Shown here in pieces: positions 39,157 through 49,243 of a stretch of DNA of 64,000 nucleotides. The stretch is from Mediterraneibacter faecis JCM 15917. GTDB taxonomy: Bacteria > Bacillota > Clostridia > Lachnospirales > Lachnospiraceae. The position numbers and the translations under genes were made by a program. Under the pieces are notes generated by a model. The model worked only from the letters and a program-made list of their open reading frames with translations, had not been told where the DNA came from and searched no databases. The stretch spans positions 1-64,000 of the forward strand of contig BBDW01000014.1 in NCBI GenBank assembly GCA_001312505.1, read 5' to 3'. Position 1 is the first letter of the stretch, and the number at the start of each line of letters is the position of its first letter.

Positions 39157-39353
39157 TTTAGAGTCCTCCTTATAATTTAATATGCTTGAAATAGTTACAA
39201 TTATTGAAAAGAGCGGATTGCTCTTGATTCATAAGATAAATTTTAGCAGATGGTGGTTTATATTGCAAGAGTGCACTCTGTTTTGTGAAAATATATAAAA
39301 AATGCATGAAAAGCATAAAAAATCAGAAAATTTACGAAAAGTAAAAATATAGG

Positions 39354-39592
39354 TTGACAATATTGGGCTCGAGGAGTAAACTACGTGACATAAAAGCAAA
39401 GGCGCTTTGAGAAACAGATCTCAGAGTGCCTTTTTCTTTTAATAAAATATGGTACCTATAGATTTGCCGCGAACAGCAGCAAGTCTCAATGACACAAAGG
39501 CGTGTCTTACAGCAAGAACTGATTCAGGGGGGATGGTTCAACGAAGCTGTGAGATATGTCTTTTTAGTTTCTAGGTATGAGGAGGAAGTAGT
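39354..39592 (+). promoter_or_regulatory. amtB promoter and attenuator-like leader
   Basis: TTGACA at 39354 and TAAACT at 39377 are separated by 17 bases. An intrinsic terminator lies about 12 bases after the expected transcript start: AGGCGCTTTGAGA pairs with TCTCAGAGTGCCT and is followed by TTTTTCTTTT (39400-39440). A further 150 bases with another small hairpin (GACACAAAGGCGTGTC, near 39492) precede the gene. Transcription of amtB should therefore require antitermination or a second promoter. I could not match a known nitrogen riboswitch. Confidence 0.55.
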
Positions 39593-41351
39593 ATGACACA
39601 AGAAATTATTACTCAGATTACAGACACAGTCGGAACAGAAGTGTTCGGCATCTGGTTCCTGATCGGAGCTGCATTTGTATTCTTTATGCAGGCAGGATTC
39701 GCTATGGTAGAGACAGGATTCACCAGAGCAAAGAATGCCGGTAACATTATCATGAAGAATCTGATGGATTTTTGTATTGGAACAATCGTGTTTATTTTCC
39801 TTGGATTTGGATTGTTACTCGGGGGGGAAGATGCACTTGGCGGACTGGTAGGAGTTCCAACACTTGGAATCTTTACGGATTATGCAAACTTTGACTGGTC
39901 TAATTTTGTATTCAACTTGGTTTTCTGTGCGACAGCAGCAACAATCGTATCAGGAGCTATGGCAGAAAGAACAAAGTTTCTTTCCTATTGTATTTATTCC
40001 GCAATGATCTCCGCAGTTGTGTATCCGATCGAAGCACACTGGATCTGGGGAGGCGGATGGCTTTCACAGCTTGGCTTCCATGATTTTGCAGGATCTTGTG
40101 CAATCCACATGGTAGGTGGAGTAACAGCATTTATCGGAGCTGCAATGGAAGGAGCCAGAATTGGTAAATTCTCAAGAGATAAGAATGGAAAAGTAACAAA
40201 AGTCCACGCATTTCCAGGACATAACCTCGTAATAGGTGCTCTTGGATGTTTCATCCTCTGGTTTGGATGGTATGGATTCAACGGTGCGGCAGCAACAACA
40301 GGCCCACAGCTTGCATCTATCTTTATGACAACAACAATCGCACCGGCAACAGCAACCGTTGTATGTATGATCTTCACATGGCTTCGTTATGGAAAACCAG
40401 ATGTGTCTATGTGTCTGAATGCATCCCTCGCAGGTCTGGTAGCAATCACAGCACCTTGTGATGTGACAGATGGATTAGGAGCACTGATCATTGGAGCAGT
40501 TGCAGGAGTTCTCGTAGTATTTGGCGTTTGGTTCTGTGATAATGTAGTGCATGTAGATGACCCGGTTGGTGCCGTAGCAGTTCATTGTTGTAATGGTATT
40601 TGGGGGAACAATCGCAGTTGGTCTTTTTGCAACAACAAATGCGCCGGAAAGCACACTGAAAGGTCTGTTCTACGGCGGTGGATTCGGACTTCTCGGAACA
40701 CAGCTTCTTGGTGTAGTAACAGTTCTTGCTTGGACAGTTGTAACAATGACAATTATCTTCAAAGTAATCGATATGACAATTGGACTTCGTGTTTCAGAGG
40801 AAGAAGAGATTGTTGGTCTGGATTCCAAGGAGCATGGTCTTGCATCAGCATATGCAGGATTCAGCATCATGGATATTACGGAAGGTGCAATGAATGAAAA
40901 TGAAAACACAGATCTTGGTGTAGCAGATTATGACGCAGCATCTCCAATCCAGAGAGCAGCAGCTGTACCTGTAGCCGGACCGGTAGATGCAGATACAGGA
41001 ATGCATAAAGTAGTTATTATCGCAAAGCTTTCTAAGTATGACAGGCTGAAATCAGCGTTGAACAATCTTGGTGTTACAGGAATGACAGTTACCCAGGTTA
41101 TGGGATGCGGTATCCAGAAAGGTGCCGGCGAGAAATATCGTGGAGTTGAGATGGACGTAACCGTTCTTCCAAAGGTAAAAGTAGAAGTTATCGTTGGAAA
41201 TATTCCGGTTGAGAAAGTCATCGAAACAGCATCCAAGACACTGTATACAGGACATGTCGGTGATGGTAAGATCTTTGTATACAACGTGCAGAAAGTAGTA
41301 AAAGTACGTACAGGAGAAGAAGATCTCGAAGCATTGAAAGATGTAGAATAA
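39593..41351 (+). CDS. amtB: Ammonium transporter AmtB fused to a PII (GlnB) domain (frameshifted as written)
   Basis: About 585 residues after correction. Residues 1-420 form the eleven-helix Amt channel (GFAMVETGFTRAKN, HWIWGGGWLS, DFAGSCAIHMVGG, the pore histidines, and NASLAGLVAITAPC). After a linker, residues 475-585 are a complete PII domain: MHKVVIIAKLSKYDRLKSAL, VTQVMGCGIQKGAGEKYRG, LPKVKVEVIVGN and HVGDGKIFVYNVQKVVKVRTGE. The T-loop Tyr uridylylated in enteric GlnB is absent. The frame breaks at 40602, where five G replace four (expected NGIWGTIAVGLFATTN), and seven G at 39820 add a glycine. The fused regulator would gate ammonium uptake directly. Confidence 0.9.
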
Positions 41352-41365
41352 TACTTGATAAAAAA

Positions 41366-41412
41366 ATAATCTCCCAAAAGCAGTAAAGACTGTTTTTCCG
41401 GAGATTATTTTT
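41366..41412 (+). terminator. Intrinsic terminator after amtB
   Basis: AATAATCTCC pairs with GGAGATTATT and is followed by TTTTTATG. The rest of the spacer to 41700 is very AT-rich and holds only the promoter region and GGAGGG site of the pyrophosphatase gene. Confidence 0.8.
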
Positions 41413-41700
41413 TATGATTATTGAACGATTTTTTGAATAATTTTTTTTATAAATAAGATTGAAATCTTATATACTACTATATTTAATAAGAAGTAACAGC
41501 GTAAAAAACAACACAGGATGGTAAAAATTACCTAAAAATTTTTTAGATTATCATATAATTTGAAAAGAAAAATGTGAAAAAAATACTATTTTATGTAAAG
41601 AGAGTTAAATAAATATAAAATTTTTCTTTAAAAAGCTAAAAAAATGTGATATAGTGTAATACAAACATATGATATTGAAATTCAGGAGGGAAAATTAAGA

Positions 41701-43683
41701 ATGAACAATTATATGTATCTGGTTCCAGTTGCAGCTGTCATTGCTCTTCTTTTTGCAGCATATCTTGCAGCAAAGGTTAGCAGACAGGATGCCGGAACAG
41801 AAAGAATGAAGGAAATTGCCGGTGCAATCGCAGATGGTGCACGTGCTTTCCTGACAGCAGAGTACAAGATCCTTATTGTATTCGTAGTAGTACTTTTCGT
41901 ACTGATCGGATTAGGAGTAGGTAACTGGGTAACAGCAGTTTGCTTCGTAGTAGGTGCTCTGTTCTCAACAATCGCAGGTTACTGCGGAATGACAGTTGCT
42001 ACTAAGGCAAATGTCAGAACAGCTAACGCAGCTAAAGAGAGCGGAATGAACAAAGCTCTTTCCATCGCATTTTCAGGTGGTGCCGTTATGGGTATGTGTG
42101 TTGCTGGACTTGGTGCACTTGGTGTCAGCCTTGTGTACATCGTAACTAAGAATGTAGATGTATTATTCGGATTCAGCCTTGGTGCTTCTTCCATCGCATT
42201 GTTTGCACGTGTTGGTGGTGGTATCTATACAAAGGCAGCAGACGTTGGAGCTGACCTTGTAGGTAAAGTAGAAGCAGGTATCCCGGAAGATGATCCGCGT
42301 AACCCGGCTGTTATTGCTGACAACGTTGGAGATAACGTAGGTGACGTAGCAGGTATGGGAGCTGACCTTTTCGAGTCTTACTGTGGATCTCTGATCTCAG
42401 CACTGACACTTGGTGTTGCAGTAAGCGAAGTTTCAGGAGTATTATTCCCACTTGCAATCGCAGGATGTGGTCTGATCGCTTCTATCCTTGGAACATTCTT
42501 CGTAAGAGGCGGAGAGAACACAAATCCTCAGAAAGCTCTTACAAAAGGAAGCTATGCTTCTTCAGCAATCGTAATCATTGCTTCTTTAGCACTTAGCTGG
42601 GTGCTTTTCGGAAACATGAACGCAGCAATCGCAGTTATCGCTGGTCTGATTGTTGGTGTTATCATTGGTAACATCACAGAGTACTACACATCAGCAGATT
42701 ACAAACCGGTTAAAGGAATCGGAGAGCAGTCTGAGACAGGTGCAGCTACAACAATCATCAGTGGTCTTGCAGTTGGTATGAAATCAACAGCTATCCCGCT
42801 GCTTCTGATCTGTGTAGGTATTTTTGTTTCTTATAATGTATTTGGTCTGTATGGAATTGCTCTTGCAGCAGTTGGTATGCTTTCTACAACAGGAATCACT
42901 GTTGCAGTTGATGCATATGGTCCGATCGCAGACAACGCTGGTGGTATCGCAGAGATGTCCGGTCTTGATGAGTCCGTTCGTGACATTACAGACAAGCTTG
43001 ACTCTGTAGGTAATACAACAGCAGCTATGGGTAAAGGATTTGCTATCGGTTCTGCAGCACTTACAGCTCTTGCGCTGTTCGTATCTTATGCAGAGACAGT
43101 AGGTCTGAAATCCATCAACCTTCTTGACTACAAAGTAATCATCGGTATCTTTATCGGTGGTATGCTTACATTCCTCTTCTCAGCATTCACTATGGAGTCT
43201 GTATCTAAGGCTGCATATTCAATGATCGAGGAAGTTAGACGTCAGTTCCGTGAGAAACCAGGCATCATGAAAGGTGAAGAGAAACCTGACTACAAGTCAT
43301 GCGTTGCTATTTCTACAACAGCAGCACTTCACGAGATGCTTCTTCCAGGTTTGATGGCGGTTATCGTTCCTGTAGTAGTAGGTGTTCTTCTTGGAGTTGA
43401 CGCTCTTGGCGGACTTCTTTCAGGATCCCTCGTAACAGGAGTTCTTATGGCGATCTTCATGTCAAATGCAGGTGGTGCATGGGATAACGCTAAGAAGTAT
43501 ATCGAAGAAGGAAACCACGGCGGAAAAGGTAGTGAGGCTCATAAGGCAGCCGTTGTTGGAGATACTGTAGGAGATCCGTTCAAGGATACATCAGGTCCGT
43601 CTATCAACATTCTGATCAAACTTATGACAGTTGTATCACTTGTATTCGCTCCACTGTTCCTTTCTATCGGAGGACTTCTGTAA
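41701..43683 (+). CDS. hppA: Membrane-bound ion-pumping pyrophosphatase, K+-dependent type
   Basis: 660 residues with about sixteen membrane helices. It couples pyrophosphate hydrolysis to Na+ or H+ export. Substrate motifs are [22 protein letters not shown] with the following DNVGDNVGD, the second acidic motif [16 protein letters not shown], and the C-terminal [27 protein letters not shown] carries Ala at the position that marks K+-dependent enzymes (Lys in K+-independent ones). Whether it pumps Na+ or H+ cannot be settled by eye. It is a single gene with an AT-rich promoter region and a strong GGAGGG site, and its codon use looks like that of a highly expressed gene. Confidence 0.95.
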   Translation: MNNYMYLVPVAAVIALLFAAYLAAKVSRQDAGTERMKEIAGAIADGARAFLTAEYKILIVFVVVLFVLIGLGVGNWVTAVCFVVGALFSTIAGYCGMTVATKANVRTANAAKESGMNKALSIAFSGGAVMGMCVAGLGALGVSLVYIVTKNVDVLFGFSLGASSIALFARVGGGIYTKAADVGADLVGKVEAGIPEDDPRNPAVIADNVGDNVGDVAGMGADLFESYCGSLISALTLGVAVSEVSGVLFPLAIAGCGLIASILGTFFVRGGENTNPQKALTKGSYASSAIVIIASLALSWVLFGNMNAAIAVIAGLIVGVIIGNITEYYTSADYKPVKGIGEQSETGAATTIISGLAVGMKSTAIPLLLICVGIFVSYNVFGLYGIALAAVGMLSTTGITVAVDAYGPIADNAGGIAEMSGLDESVRDITDKLDSVGNTTAAMGKGFAIGSAALTALALFVSYAETVGLKSINLLDYKVIIGIFIGGMLTFLFSAFTMESVSKAAYSMIEEVRRQFREKPGIMKGEEKPDYKSCVAISTTAALHEMLLPGLMAVIVPVVVGVLLGVDALGGLLSGSLVTGVLMAIFMSNAGGAWDNAKKYIEEGNHGGKGSEAHKAAVVGDTVGDPFKDTSGPSINILIKLMTVVSLVFAPLFLSIGGLL

Positions 43684-43732
43684 TACTTTTGTCATTCATA
43701 TATGGATGACATTAAGAATATAAGTTGAAAGA

Positions 43733-43775
43733 AAACGTTCTCCGGGGATTTCCCCGGGGGGGGACGTTTTTTTTC
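43733..43775 (+). terminator. Intrinsic terminator after hppA
   Basis: AAAACGTTCTCCGGGG pairs with CCCCGG...GGACGTTTT, followed by T residues. The 3' arm carries eight G, more than the stem needs. Confidence 0.8.
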
Positions 43776-43880
43776 TGTGTTGCTTTTACTTGTTTTGTTA
43801 TATAACTATAAAACTGGCTTGTATAAATATTTTAAAACTGGATATATCTAACAGACCAGGGCGCTGATATAATAAGGCGG

Positions 43881-43938
43881 TATGTTGGGAAAATTCACTT
43901 ACAAGTCTCACGGATGTTCGACTTGAATACTCAACATA
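43881..43938 (+). ncRNA. Candidate structured leader before the ECF transporter gene
   Basis: TATGTTG at 43881 pairs with CAACATA at 43932, and ACAAGTC at 43901 pairs with GACTTG at 43920, giving a two-part stem with internal loops around TCACGGATGTTC. It lies 30 bases before an ECF substrate-binding gene, where vitamin riboswitches are common. I do not recognise the class. Confidence 0.35.
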
Positions 43939-43967
43939 AGAGATAACAAACAGGAGATTTACAAAAT

Positions 43968-44537
43968 ATGAAAAACGAAAGTATCAGCACAAAGAAAATC
44001 GTAATGACTGCATTTTTTGCAGCTATTATTTATCTGGGAATCCAGTCTTTCCGTATTCCGCTTCCGGCGGCTGTCGGAACACCATTTCTGCATTTCGGAC
44101 ACATTTTCGTAATGCTTGCAGTATTAATGCTTGGACCTAAGCTTTCAACTGTGGCAGGAGTTCTCGGACTTCTCGTCTTTGATGTATTGAACGGTTATAT
44201 TCAGGCAATCCCGAATGTATTCGTCAGCACAATTATCAAATGTCTGCTTGTGGGCATGATCTTTCAGTCTCTGAAGAAAAAAGCTCAGGGAGATGCGAAG
44301 AAGGAATATGGTTATGCAGTCCTCTGTGCGGCTATCTACGGCATTACGAACATTATCGTAGACTTTATCTGGTCAACAGTTGAACTGGTTGTTCTTGGAA
44401 GTTCCTGGAGTGCAGCGTTGGCGGCAGAGATCACATCTATCCCGGCTACGATCATCAATGCAGGATTTACAGTAGTAGGAATTGCGATTCTGTATGTTCC
44501 GGTGAAGAAGGCTTACCAGAGAATCCTTGGAGCATAG
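43968..44537 (+). CDS. ECF transporter S component (substrate unknown)
   Basis: 189 residues with six membrane helices. The opening (IVMTAFFAAIIYLGIQSFRIPLP, read in part) and the TPFLHFGHIFVMLAVLMLGP segment fit ECF vitamin-uptake S components; the SxxA-like face of helix 1 is present. The middle has VAGVLGLLVFDVLNGYIQAIP and FVSTIIKCLLVG. It would work with a shared EcfAA'T energising module encoded elsewhere. The substrate cannot be told from the sequence. It has its own leader with a possible RNA structure. Confidence 0.75.
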   Translation: MKNESISTKKIVMTAFFAAIIYLGIQSFRIPLPAAVGTPFLHFGHIFVMLAVLMLGPKLSTVAGVLGLLVFDVLNGYIQAIPNVFVSTIIKCLLVGMIFQSLKKKAQGDAKKEYGYAVLCAAIYGITNIIVDFIWSTVELVVLGSSWSAALAAEITSIPATIINAGFTVVGIAILYVPVKKAYQRILGA

Positions 44538-44606
44538 GAAATTAATAAGCCAGGAAGTCAATGTCATAGCACATATGTCTGATAATCAAAAAGGAGAATT
44601 ATTAAG

Positions 44607-45776
44607 TTGGATATTGCAAAGATACAGATCTTATTACAGGAAGCAGAATTAGACGGTTGGTTGTTTACAGATTTCCAGGGACATGATTTTATCACAAAAG
44701 AGTTTCTTGAGCTTGGAAATCGTTTCTGCACAAGAAGGATGTTCTATCTGATTCCGACGCAGGGTGAACCAGTCAAGGTGCTTTCAGCAATTGAGCCGCA
44801 TCTCCTTGATCATCTTCTGGGAGAGAAAATGTTATATCATGGAATTGAAGGACAGAAGAAAGTGCTGTCAGAATTATTGAAGCCGGGTATGAAGATTGCC
44901 TGCCAGTACTCTCCGGGTGGAAATGTCCCGACAATCAGCTCTATGGATGCCGGCCTGATCGAGTATCTTAGAACTTACGGAATCGAACCGGTTACAAGTG
45001 CAGATATGATGCAGCATTTCGGTGCGGTACTAACGGAACATCAGATCGAGACACACCGACAGGCTGGAGTTATCATACATAAGATTCTTACTGATACATT
45101 TTCTTGGATCAGAGAGAATATAGATGCAGGTAATTATATTGATGAGTATGCGATGCTTCAGCAGATGCAGGAACTGATAGGGCAGGAGAATATCTATATG
45201 GATTCTCCGCCGTTTTTCGGAGTTGATGAGCATGCCTGTGATCCGGGATATGAACCGAAAGAAAATGGTTCGAAGCAGATTCGTGAAGGCAGCAGATTGA
45301 TCATAGATATTGCCGGACGTCTTCCGGAAGAGGATGCGGTATATTATGATGTATCCTGGTGCATGAATGTCGGAGAAAAGATTGATCCGGAGTATGAGAA
45401 ATGGTTTCAGATCGTATATGATGCGCGGGAAGATGCAAGACAGTTTATTCAGGCGAGATTAGATGCAGGAGAAAAAGTCAGAGGATATGAAGTGGATCGA
45501 AGGCTGAAAGAAAGATTCGAACAGCTTGGATGTGCACAGTATCTGATGCACCGGACAGGACATAATATCGGTCACAGATGTCATGGAATTGGTGCCAATC
45601 TGGATGATTATGAAACACATGATGACCGCTGTCTGCTCCCTGGTACGATGTTTTCCATAGAACCGGGACTGTATACAGATAAGTATGGTGTGAGACTGGA
45701 ATATGATGTGCATATTACTTCGGAGGGAGAAACGAAAGTGTATGGACCGGTGCAGGATGAGATTCTTGTGATTTGA
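44607..45776 (+). CDS. M24-family Xaa-Pro aminopeptidase-like metallopeptidase
   Basis: 389 residues. The N-terminal creatinase-like domain begins IQILLQEAELDGWLFTDF. The C-terminal pita-bread domain has the metal ligands in IIDIAGRLPEEDAVYYD (Asp pair), HRTGHNIGHRCHG (His), FSIEPGLY (Glu) and RLEYDV (Glu). The start is a TTG at 44607, preceded by AAGGAG at a good distance; no ATG fits. Peptides with proline at position 2 are the expected substrates. It appears monocistronic, with a terminator at about 45815-45860. Confidence 0.85.
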   Translation: MDIAKIQILLQEAELDGWLFTDFQGHDFITKEFLELGNRFCTRRMFYLIPTQGEPVKVLSAIEPHLLDHLLGEKMLYHGIEGQKKVLSELLKPGMKIACQYSPGGNVPTISSMDAGLIEYLRTYGIEPVTSADMMQHFGAVLTEHQIETHRQAGVIIHKILTDTFSWIRENIDAGNYIDEYAMLQQMQELIGQENIYMDSPPFFGVDEHACDPGYEPKENGSKQIREGSRLIIDIAGRLPEEDAVYYDVSWCMNVGEKIDPEYEKWFQIVYDAREDARQFIQARLDAGEKVRGYEVDRRLKERFEQLGCAQYLMHRTGHNIGHRCHGIGANLDDYETHDDRCLLPGTMFSIEPGLYTDKYGVRLEYDVHITSEGETKVYGPVQDEILVI

Positions 45777-45812
45777 TCAAGGGTGAAAGAAATATAGTTG
45801 AAAAAGTGAAAG

Positions 45813-45861
45813 AAATGGCGAAGATTTGTACCAGTAAGGTGTAAGCTTCGTCCTTTTTGTT
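45813..45861 (+). terminator. Probable terminator after the M24 peptidase gene
   Basis: GGCGAAG and CTTCGTCC form an imperfect stem across a long loop, followed by TTTTTG. It is weaker than the other terminators in the window. Confidence 0.5.
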
Positions 45862-45950
45862 AAATACAATTCTTGATAATGTATAATAGGTGTAGTATTC
45901 TTATTAGAAATAATACATCAGTAAAAGAAATAAACAGGAGGTTATTCAAA

Positions 45951-46488
45951 ATGAAACAAGTAGAGACAACAAGAGAAGCAATAATCAACAGACGAAGTGT
46001 TCGCAAGTATAAAACTGATATGATTCCAAGAGACATAATCGAGCGAATTGTAGAGGCGGGGGACTTATGCAGCAAATGGAAGAGGACACCAGGCATCTAT
46101 TATTCTGGCAGTGACAAATAAAGAATTACGAGACAGACTTTCAGAGATGAATCGTAAGATTGGTGGATGGGATGAAGGATTTGATCCGTTTTATGGAGCA
46201 CCTGTGGTATTGGTTGTACTGGCAGAGAAAGACTGGCCAACACATGTGTATGATGGAAGTCTTGTAATGGGTAATCTGATGCTGGCAGCACATACAGAAG
46301 GAATTGGAAGTTGTTGGATTCATCGTGCAAAGGAAGAGTTTGAAAGTGAAGAAGGAAAACAGATTTTGTCTGATCTTGGAGTGACAGGAGAGTATGAAGG
46401 TATCGGACACTGTATACTTGGATATCCGGATGAAGAAATAGAAGAGGCGAAACCCAGAAAAGATGATTATGTTTTCTGGGTGGAGTGA
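45951..46488 (+). CDS. Nitroreductase-family FMN oxidoreductase (frameshifted as written)
   Basis: About 178 residues after correction. It opens TTREAIINRRSVRKYK, the FMN-phosphate-binding start of the family, and continues IIERIVEAGTYAANGRGHQ, then GAPVVLVVLAEKDWP, LMLAAHTEGIGSCWIHRA and GIGHCILGYPDEE. The frame breaks at 46059, where five G replace four in EAGTYAANG. The ATG at 45951 has AGGAGG. It reduces a small electron acceptor using NAD(P)H; the substrate is unknown. Confidence 0.88.
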
Positions 46489-46634
46489 TAGCCCATAAAT
46501 ATAATAGAGGGTTACTCACCATAGCTTCAAACTATGACAAATGCATAAATTTATATATTTTTCAAAATAAGCATGGAATGATAAGATAATTGCAGATAAA
46601 ACATCACTTACAAAAATAAAAGGAGAATTAATTT

Positions 46635-47765
46635 ATGAGCAAATATCAGACACCATGCAGATATGATTTTGTGGGAAGTTTTTTGAGACCGGAAGAGGTT
46701 AAGAAAGCGAATGCAGATTATCAGGAAGGAAAGATCAGCGAAGCAGAAAAGAATCAGATCATTGATAAAGCGGTTACAGAAGTTGTAGCAAAGCAGAAAG
46801 AGCTTGGATTTCATGTGATCACAGACGGAGAGTTCAGAAGAACTTACTGGCATCTGGATTTTATGTGGGGGGGATTTGAAGGTGTCGGTCATGAACAGAC
46901 CGGCAGCGGGGGGGTACAGTTTGATGGAGAGCTGGCATCACTGGAAGATACTTATCTGACAGGAAAGATAAAGGCAAAGGCGCATCCGTTTGTAGAACAT
47001 TTCAAATTCCTGAAACAGTTTGAGGATGAGAACACAGTTGCAAAATATACAATTCCGGCGCCGGCGCAGATGTTCCAGCAGATGATTATTCCGGTCAACT
47101 ATAAAAATACGAGAAAATATTATGAGACAAACAAAGAACTGATCCACGACATTGGAACAGCTTATCAGGAAGTGATCCGTCAGTTCTATGAAGCAGGATG
47201 CAGAAATCTTCAGCTTGACGACTGTACTTGGGGGGGAGCAATTGTCGGGGGGGATGCGGCAAAGCAGAGATACAAACTTCTTGGAACGGATATTGAAGAT
47301 GTGAAAAAAGAGCTTCTTGAAGTGAATAACCTTGCACTGGAAGGAAAACCGGAGGATATGGTAATCACTTCCCACATCTGTAGAGGAAATTATCATTCAA
47401 CATTTTTTACAAGCGGACCGTATGATTCTGTAGCAGATTATGTCTTTGCAAAAGAAAATGTGGATGCATTATTCCTTGAATATGATGATGCAAGATCCGG
47501 CGGATTCGCTCCGCTTGCAAAGGTGTCTCCGGATAAAAAAGTGGTATTAGGGTTAATTACAACGAAGACACCTCAGCTCGAGGAGAAAGAAGTTGTAATC
47601 AAGAGAATTCATGAAGCTACAAAATATATCCCATTAGACAGACTTTATCTCAGTCCACAGTGTGGGTTCGCTTCCTGTGAAATCGGAAACAAACTGACAG
47701 AAGAGGAACAATGGGCAAAGTTAAAGCTTGTGAAAGAAATTGCAGAAGAAGTCTGGGGAGAGTAA
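46635..47765 (+). CDS. MetE C-terminal-like methyltransferase (YxjG/YxjH family)
   Basis: 376 residues resembling the catalytic half of cobalamin-independent methionine synthase. The N-terminus RYDFVGSFLRPEEVKKA and the block VITDGEFRRTYWHLDFMWG are typical of YxjG/YxjH. The Zn ligands appear as His and Cys in TSHICRGNY, Glu in LFLEYDDARSG and Cys in LSPQCGFAS. Four seven-G runs (46866, 46909, 47231, 47247) each add a glycine. Such proteins make methionine from homocysteine with a methylfolate or other donor. No S-box was recognised in the 146-base spacer upstream. Confidence 0.85.
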   Translation: MSKYQTPCRYDFVGSFLRPEEVKKANADYQEGKISEAEKNQIIDKAVTEVVAKQKELGFHVITDGEFRRTYWHLDFMWGGFEGVGHEQTGSGGVQFDGELASLEDTYLTGKIKAKAHPFVEHFKFLKQFEDENTVAKYTIPAPAQMFQQMIIPVNYKNTRKYYETNKELIHDIGTAYQEVIRQFYEAGCRNLQLDDCTWGGAIVGGDAAKQRYKLLGTDIEDVKKELLEVNNLALEGKPEDMVITSHICRGNYHSTFFTSGPYDSVADYVFAKENVDALFLEYDDARSGGFAPLAKVSPDKKVVLGLITTKTPQLEEKEVVIKRIHEATKYIPLDRLYLSPQCGFASCEIGNKLTEEEQWAKLKLVKEIAEEVWGE

Positions 47766-47769
47766 TAAG

Positions 47770-47815
47770 AGTTGAGTTGCTGCTTATACAGAGTGTAAAC
47801 GGCAACTCAATTTTT
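47770..47815. terminator. Bidirectional terminator
   Basis: TTGAGTTGC and GCAACTCAA flank a loop of about 20 bases, followed by TTTTTATG. It separates the methyltransferase gene from the convergent small gene. Confidence 0.75.
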
Positions 47816-48053
47816 ATGCACAATACTTCTTCAACATTCTTCTGGCTATTTTTTCATCTTCTCCATGAATAACGAGGAGAAACGGAAGACCAAGCTGGAT
47901 CGTGGCGAGTTCAGAAAGATCTTTTCCGTTGATATCTACGCGATTGTGGTTCTCAAGATCCTGGATGCGCACATCCGAAGAAAGATTTTTACAAGTGTGT
48001 GAAAAAGTGAGAAATTGTCCGGTTGTGAGAAATTTAATATTTTGCTTGATCAT
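47814..48053 (-). CDS. HPr-like small protein lacking the phosphorylatable histidine (tentative)
   Basis: 79 residues. The second half (SSDVRIQDLENHNRVDINGKD, read in part, then LSELATIQLGLPFLLVIHGEDEKIARRML) has the strand-helix-strand-helix order and the GxDLxELxxIQLG segment of HPr C-terminal halves. The region where HPr has His15 (xxGLHARPA) has no histidine in that context. It may be a catabolite or regulatory HPr paralogue, like those scattered in Clostridia, or merely a similar fold. The start has a GAGGGGCGATAT-type site. Confidence 0.4.
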   Translation of the reverse strand: MIKQNIKFLTTGQFLTFSHTCKNLSSDVRIQDLENHNRVDINGKDLSELATIQLGLPFLLVIHGEDEKIARRMLKKYCA

Positions 48054-48240
48054 GATATCGCCCCTCGTAAATGAATGTGTTTGATTTTTTCGTCATTCAG
48101 TATATAATAAATAACAAAGAAATAAAAATACATATTTGTTATGACAGATATACATTTTTTATATGATTTATCAGATGTGGTTTGACTCCCACCTCTGCAG
48201 GTGGAGAGTAACAGATTAGTGTCAGTTTAGGGGGGGACTT

Positions 48241-49128
48241 ATGGAAATTACTTATGATTATTACCGGATTTTTTATTATGTAGCAATGTATAAGAGCTTT
48301 TCTAAAGCGGCGAAAGTATTGATGAGCAACCAGCCGAATATTACTCATTTTATGAATAATCTGGAGAATCAGCTTGGGTGTAAATTGTTTGTCAGATCTA
48401 ATCGAGGAGTTACGCTTACAGCGGAAGGAGAGAAGCTGTATCAGCATGTTTCTGTTGCATATCAGCATCTTCATGCGGCTGAAGCGGAACTTGCAATGGA
48501 GCGAAGCATGGAGAGCGGAAGTATCACGATCAGTGCGAGTGAGATTGCACTTCATCTTTTACTTCTTCCTATACTGGGGCGCTTTCATAAGCAATATCCG
48601 GGTGTTCGGCTGAGACTTCTGAATCATTCCACGCCGGAGGCAGTTGAGTCCGTCAAGAACGGACTGGCGGACTTTGCAGTTGTGACTACGCCGCTTCAGG
48701 CAAAGAAACCGTTGAAAAGTACTTCTTTAATGTCTTTTAAGGAAATTGCAGTGGGAGATCATTCTTTTCAGGGGGGGAAAGAAAAACCAATGAGGCTGAA
48801 AGACTTAATTGAGAATCCGTTGATTTCTCTTGGGCAGGGAAGCACAACCTATGAGTTCTATTCCAAATTTTTCCTGGAGAATGATCTGGTTCTATCTCCG
48901 GATACGGAAGTTGAGACGATCGATCAGGTGTTGCCGCTTATTATGAATGGACTGGGCATTGGATTCCTTCCGGAGCTGTTCGTAAGACCAGTGATCGAGG
49001 AAGGAAAGGTCTGTCAGATTCCACTAAAGGAGAATATTCCGGAGAGAGAAATCTGTCTGGTTGAGAATCATACATTTCCACCAAGCATTGCGGCGGATAT
49101 GTTCAAAAAAATGTTAGTTCTGAAATAA
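48241..49128 (+). CDS. LysR-family transcriptional regulator
   Basis: 295 residues. The N-terminal winged helix (YYRIFYYVAMYKSFSKAAKVL, read in part, then NQPNITHFMNNLENQLGCKLFVR and GVTLTAEGEKLY) is unmistakable. The C-terminal periplasmic-binding-type effector domain follows (SGSITISASEIALHLLL, NGLADFAVVTTPL, QVLPLIMNGLGIGFLPELF). An expanded G run at 48770 adds a glycine, and another (seven G at 48230) lies in the ribosome site. The ligand and targets are unknown; the nearest divergent gene is the HPr-like one. Confidence 0.9.
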   Translation: MEITYDYYRIFYYVAMYKSFSKAAKVLMSNQPNITHFMNNLENQLGCKLFVRSNRGVTLTAEGEKLYQHVSVAYQHLHAAEAELAMERSMESGSITISASEIALHLLLLPILGRFHKQYPGVRLRLLNHSTPEAVESVKNGLADFAVVTTPLQAKKPLKSTSLMSFKEIAVGDHSFQGGKEKPMRLKDLIENPLISLGQGSTTYEFYSKFFLENDLVLSPDTEVETIDQVLPLIMNGLGIGFLPELFVRPVIEEGKVCQIPLKENIPEREICLVENHTFPPSIAADMFKKMLVLK

Positions 49129-49210
49129 GGTATTGTTTAAGAAGATATTGCGGATCCAATCTATTCCTATGTAGAAAATATATATCAGGTATGTGAATAA
49201 AACAGTATGC

Positions 49211-49243
49211 GCCGGTTTGACTTTGAAACCGGCGCTTTCTATA
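49211..49243 (+). terminator. Intrinsic terminator
   Basis: GCGCCGGTTT pairs with AAACCGGCGC around TGACTTTG, followed by TTTCTATATT. Confidence 0.8.

Noticed and set aside
39440-39592. Glutamine (glnA-type) riboswitch before amtB
   Set aside because: GGTTCAACGAAGC gives a faint resemblance, but the conserved GGACGGAAGUAGG core is absent.
46489-46634. S-box (SAM) riboswitch before the MetE-like gene
   Set aside because: The spacer is AT-rich, with no conserved stem motif and no terminator.
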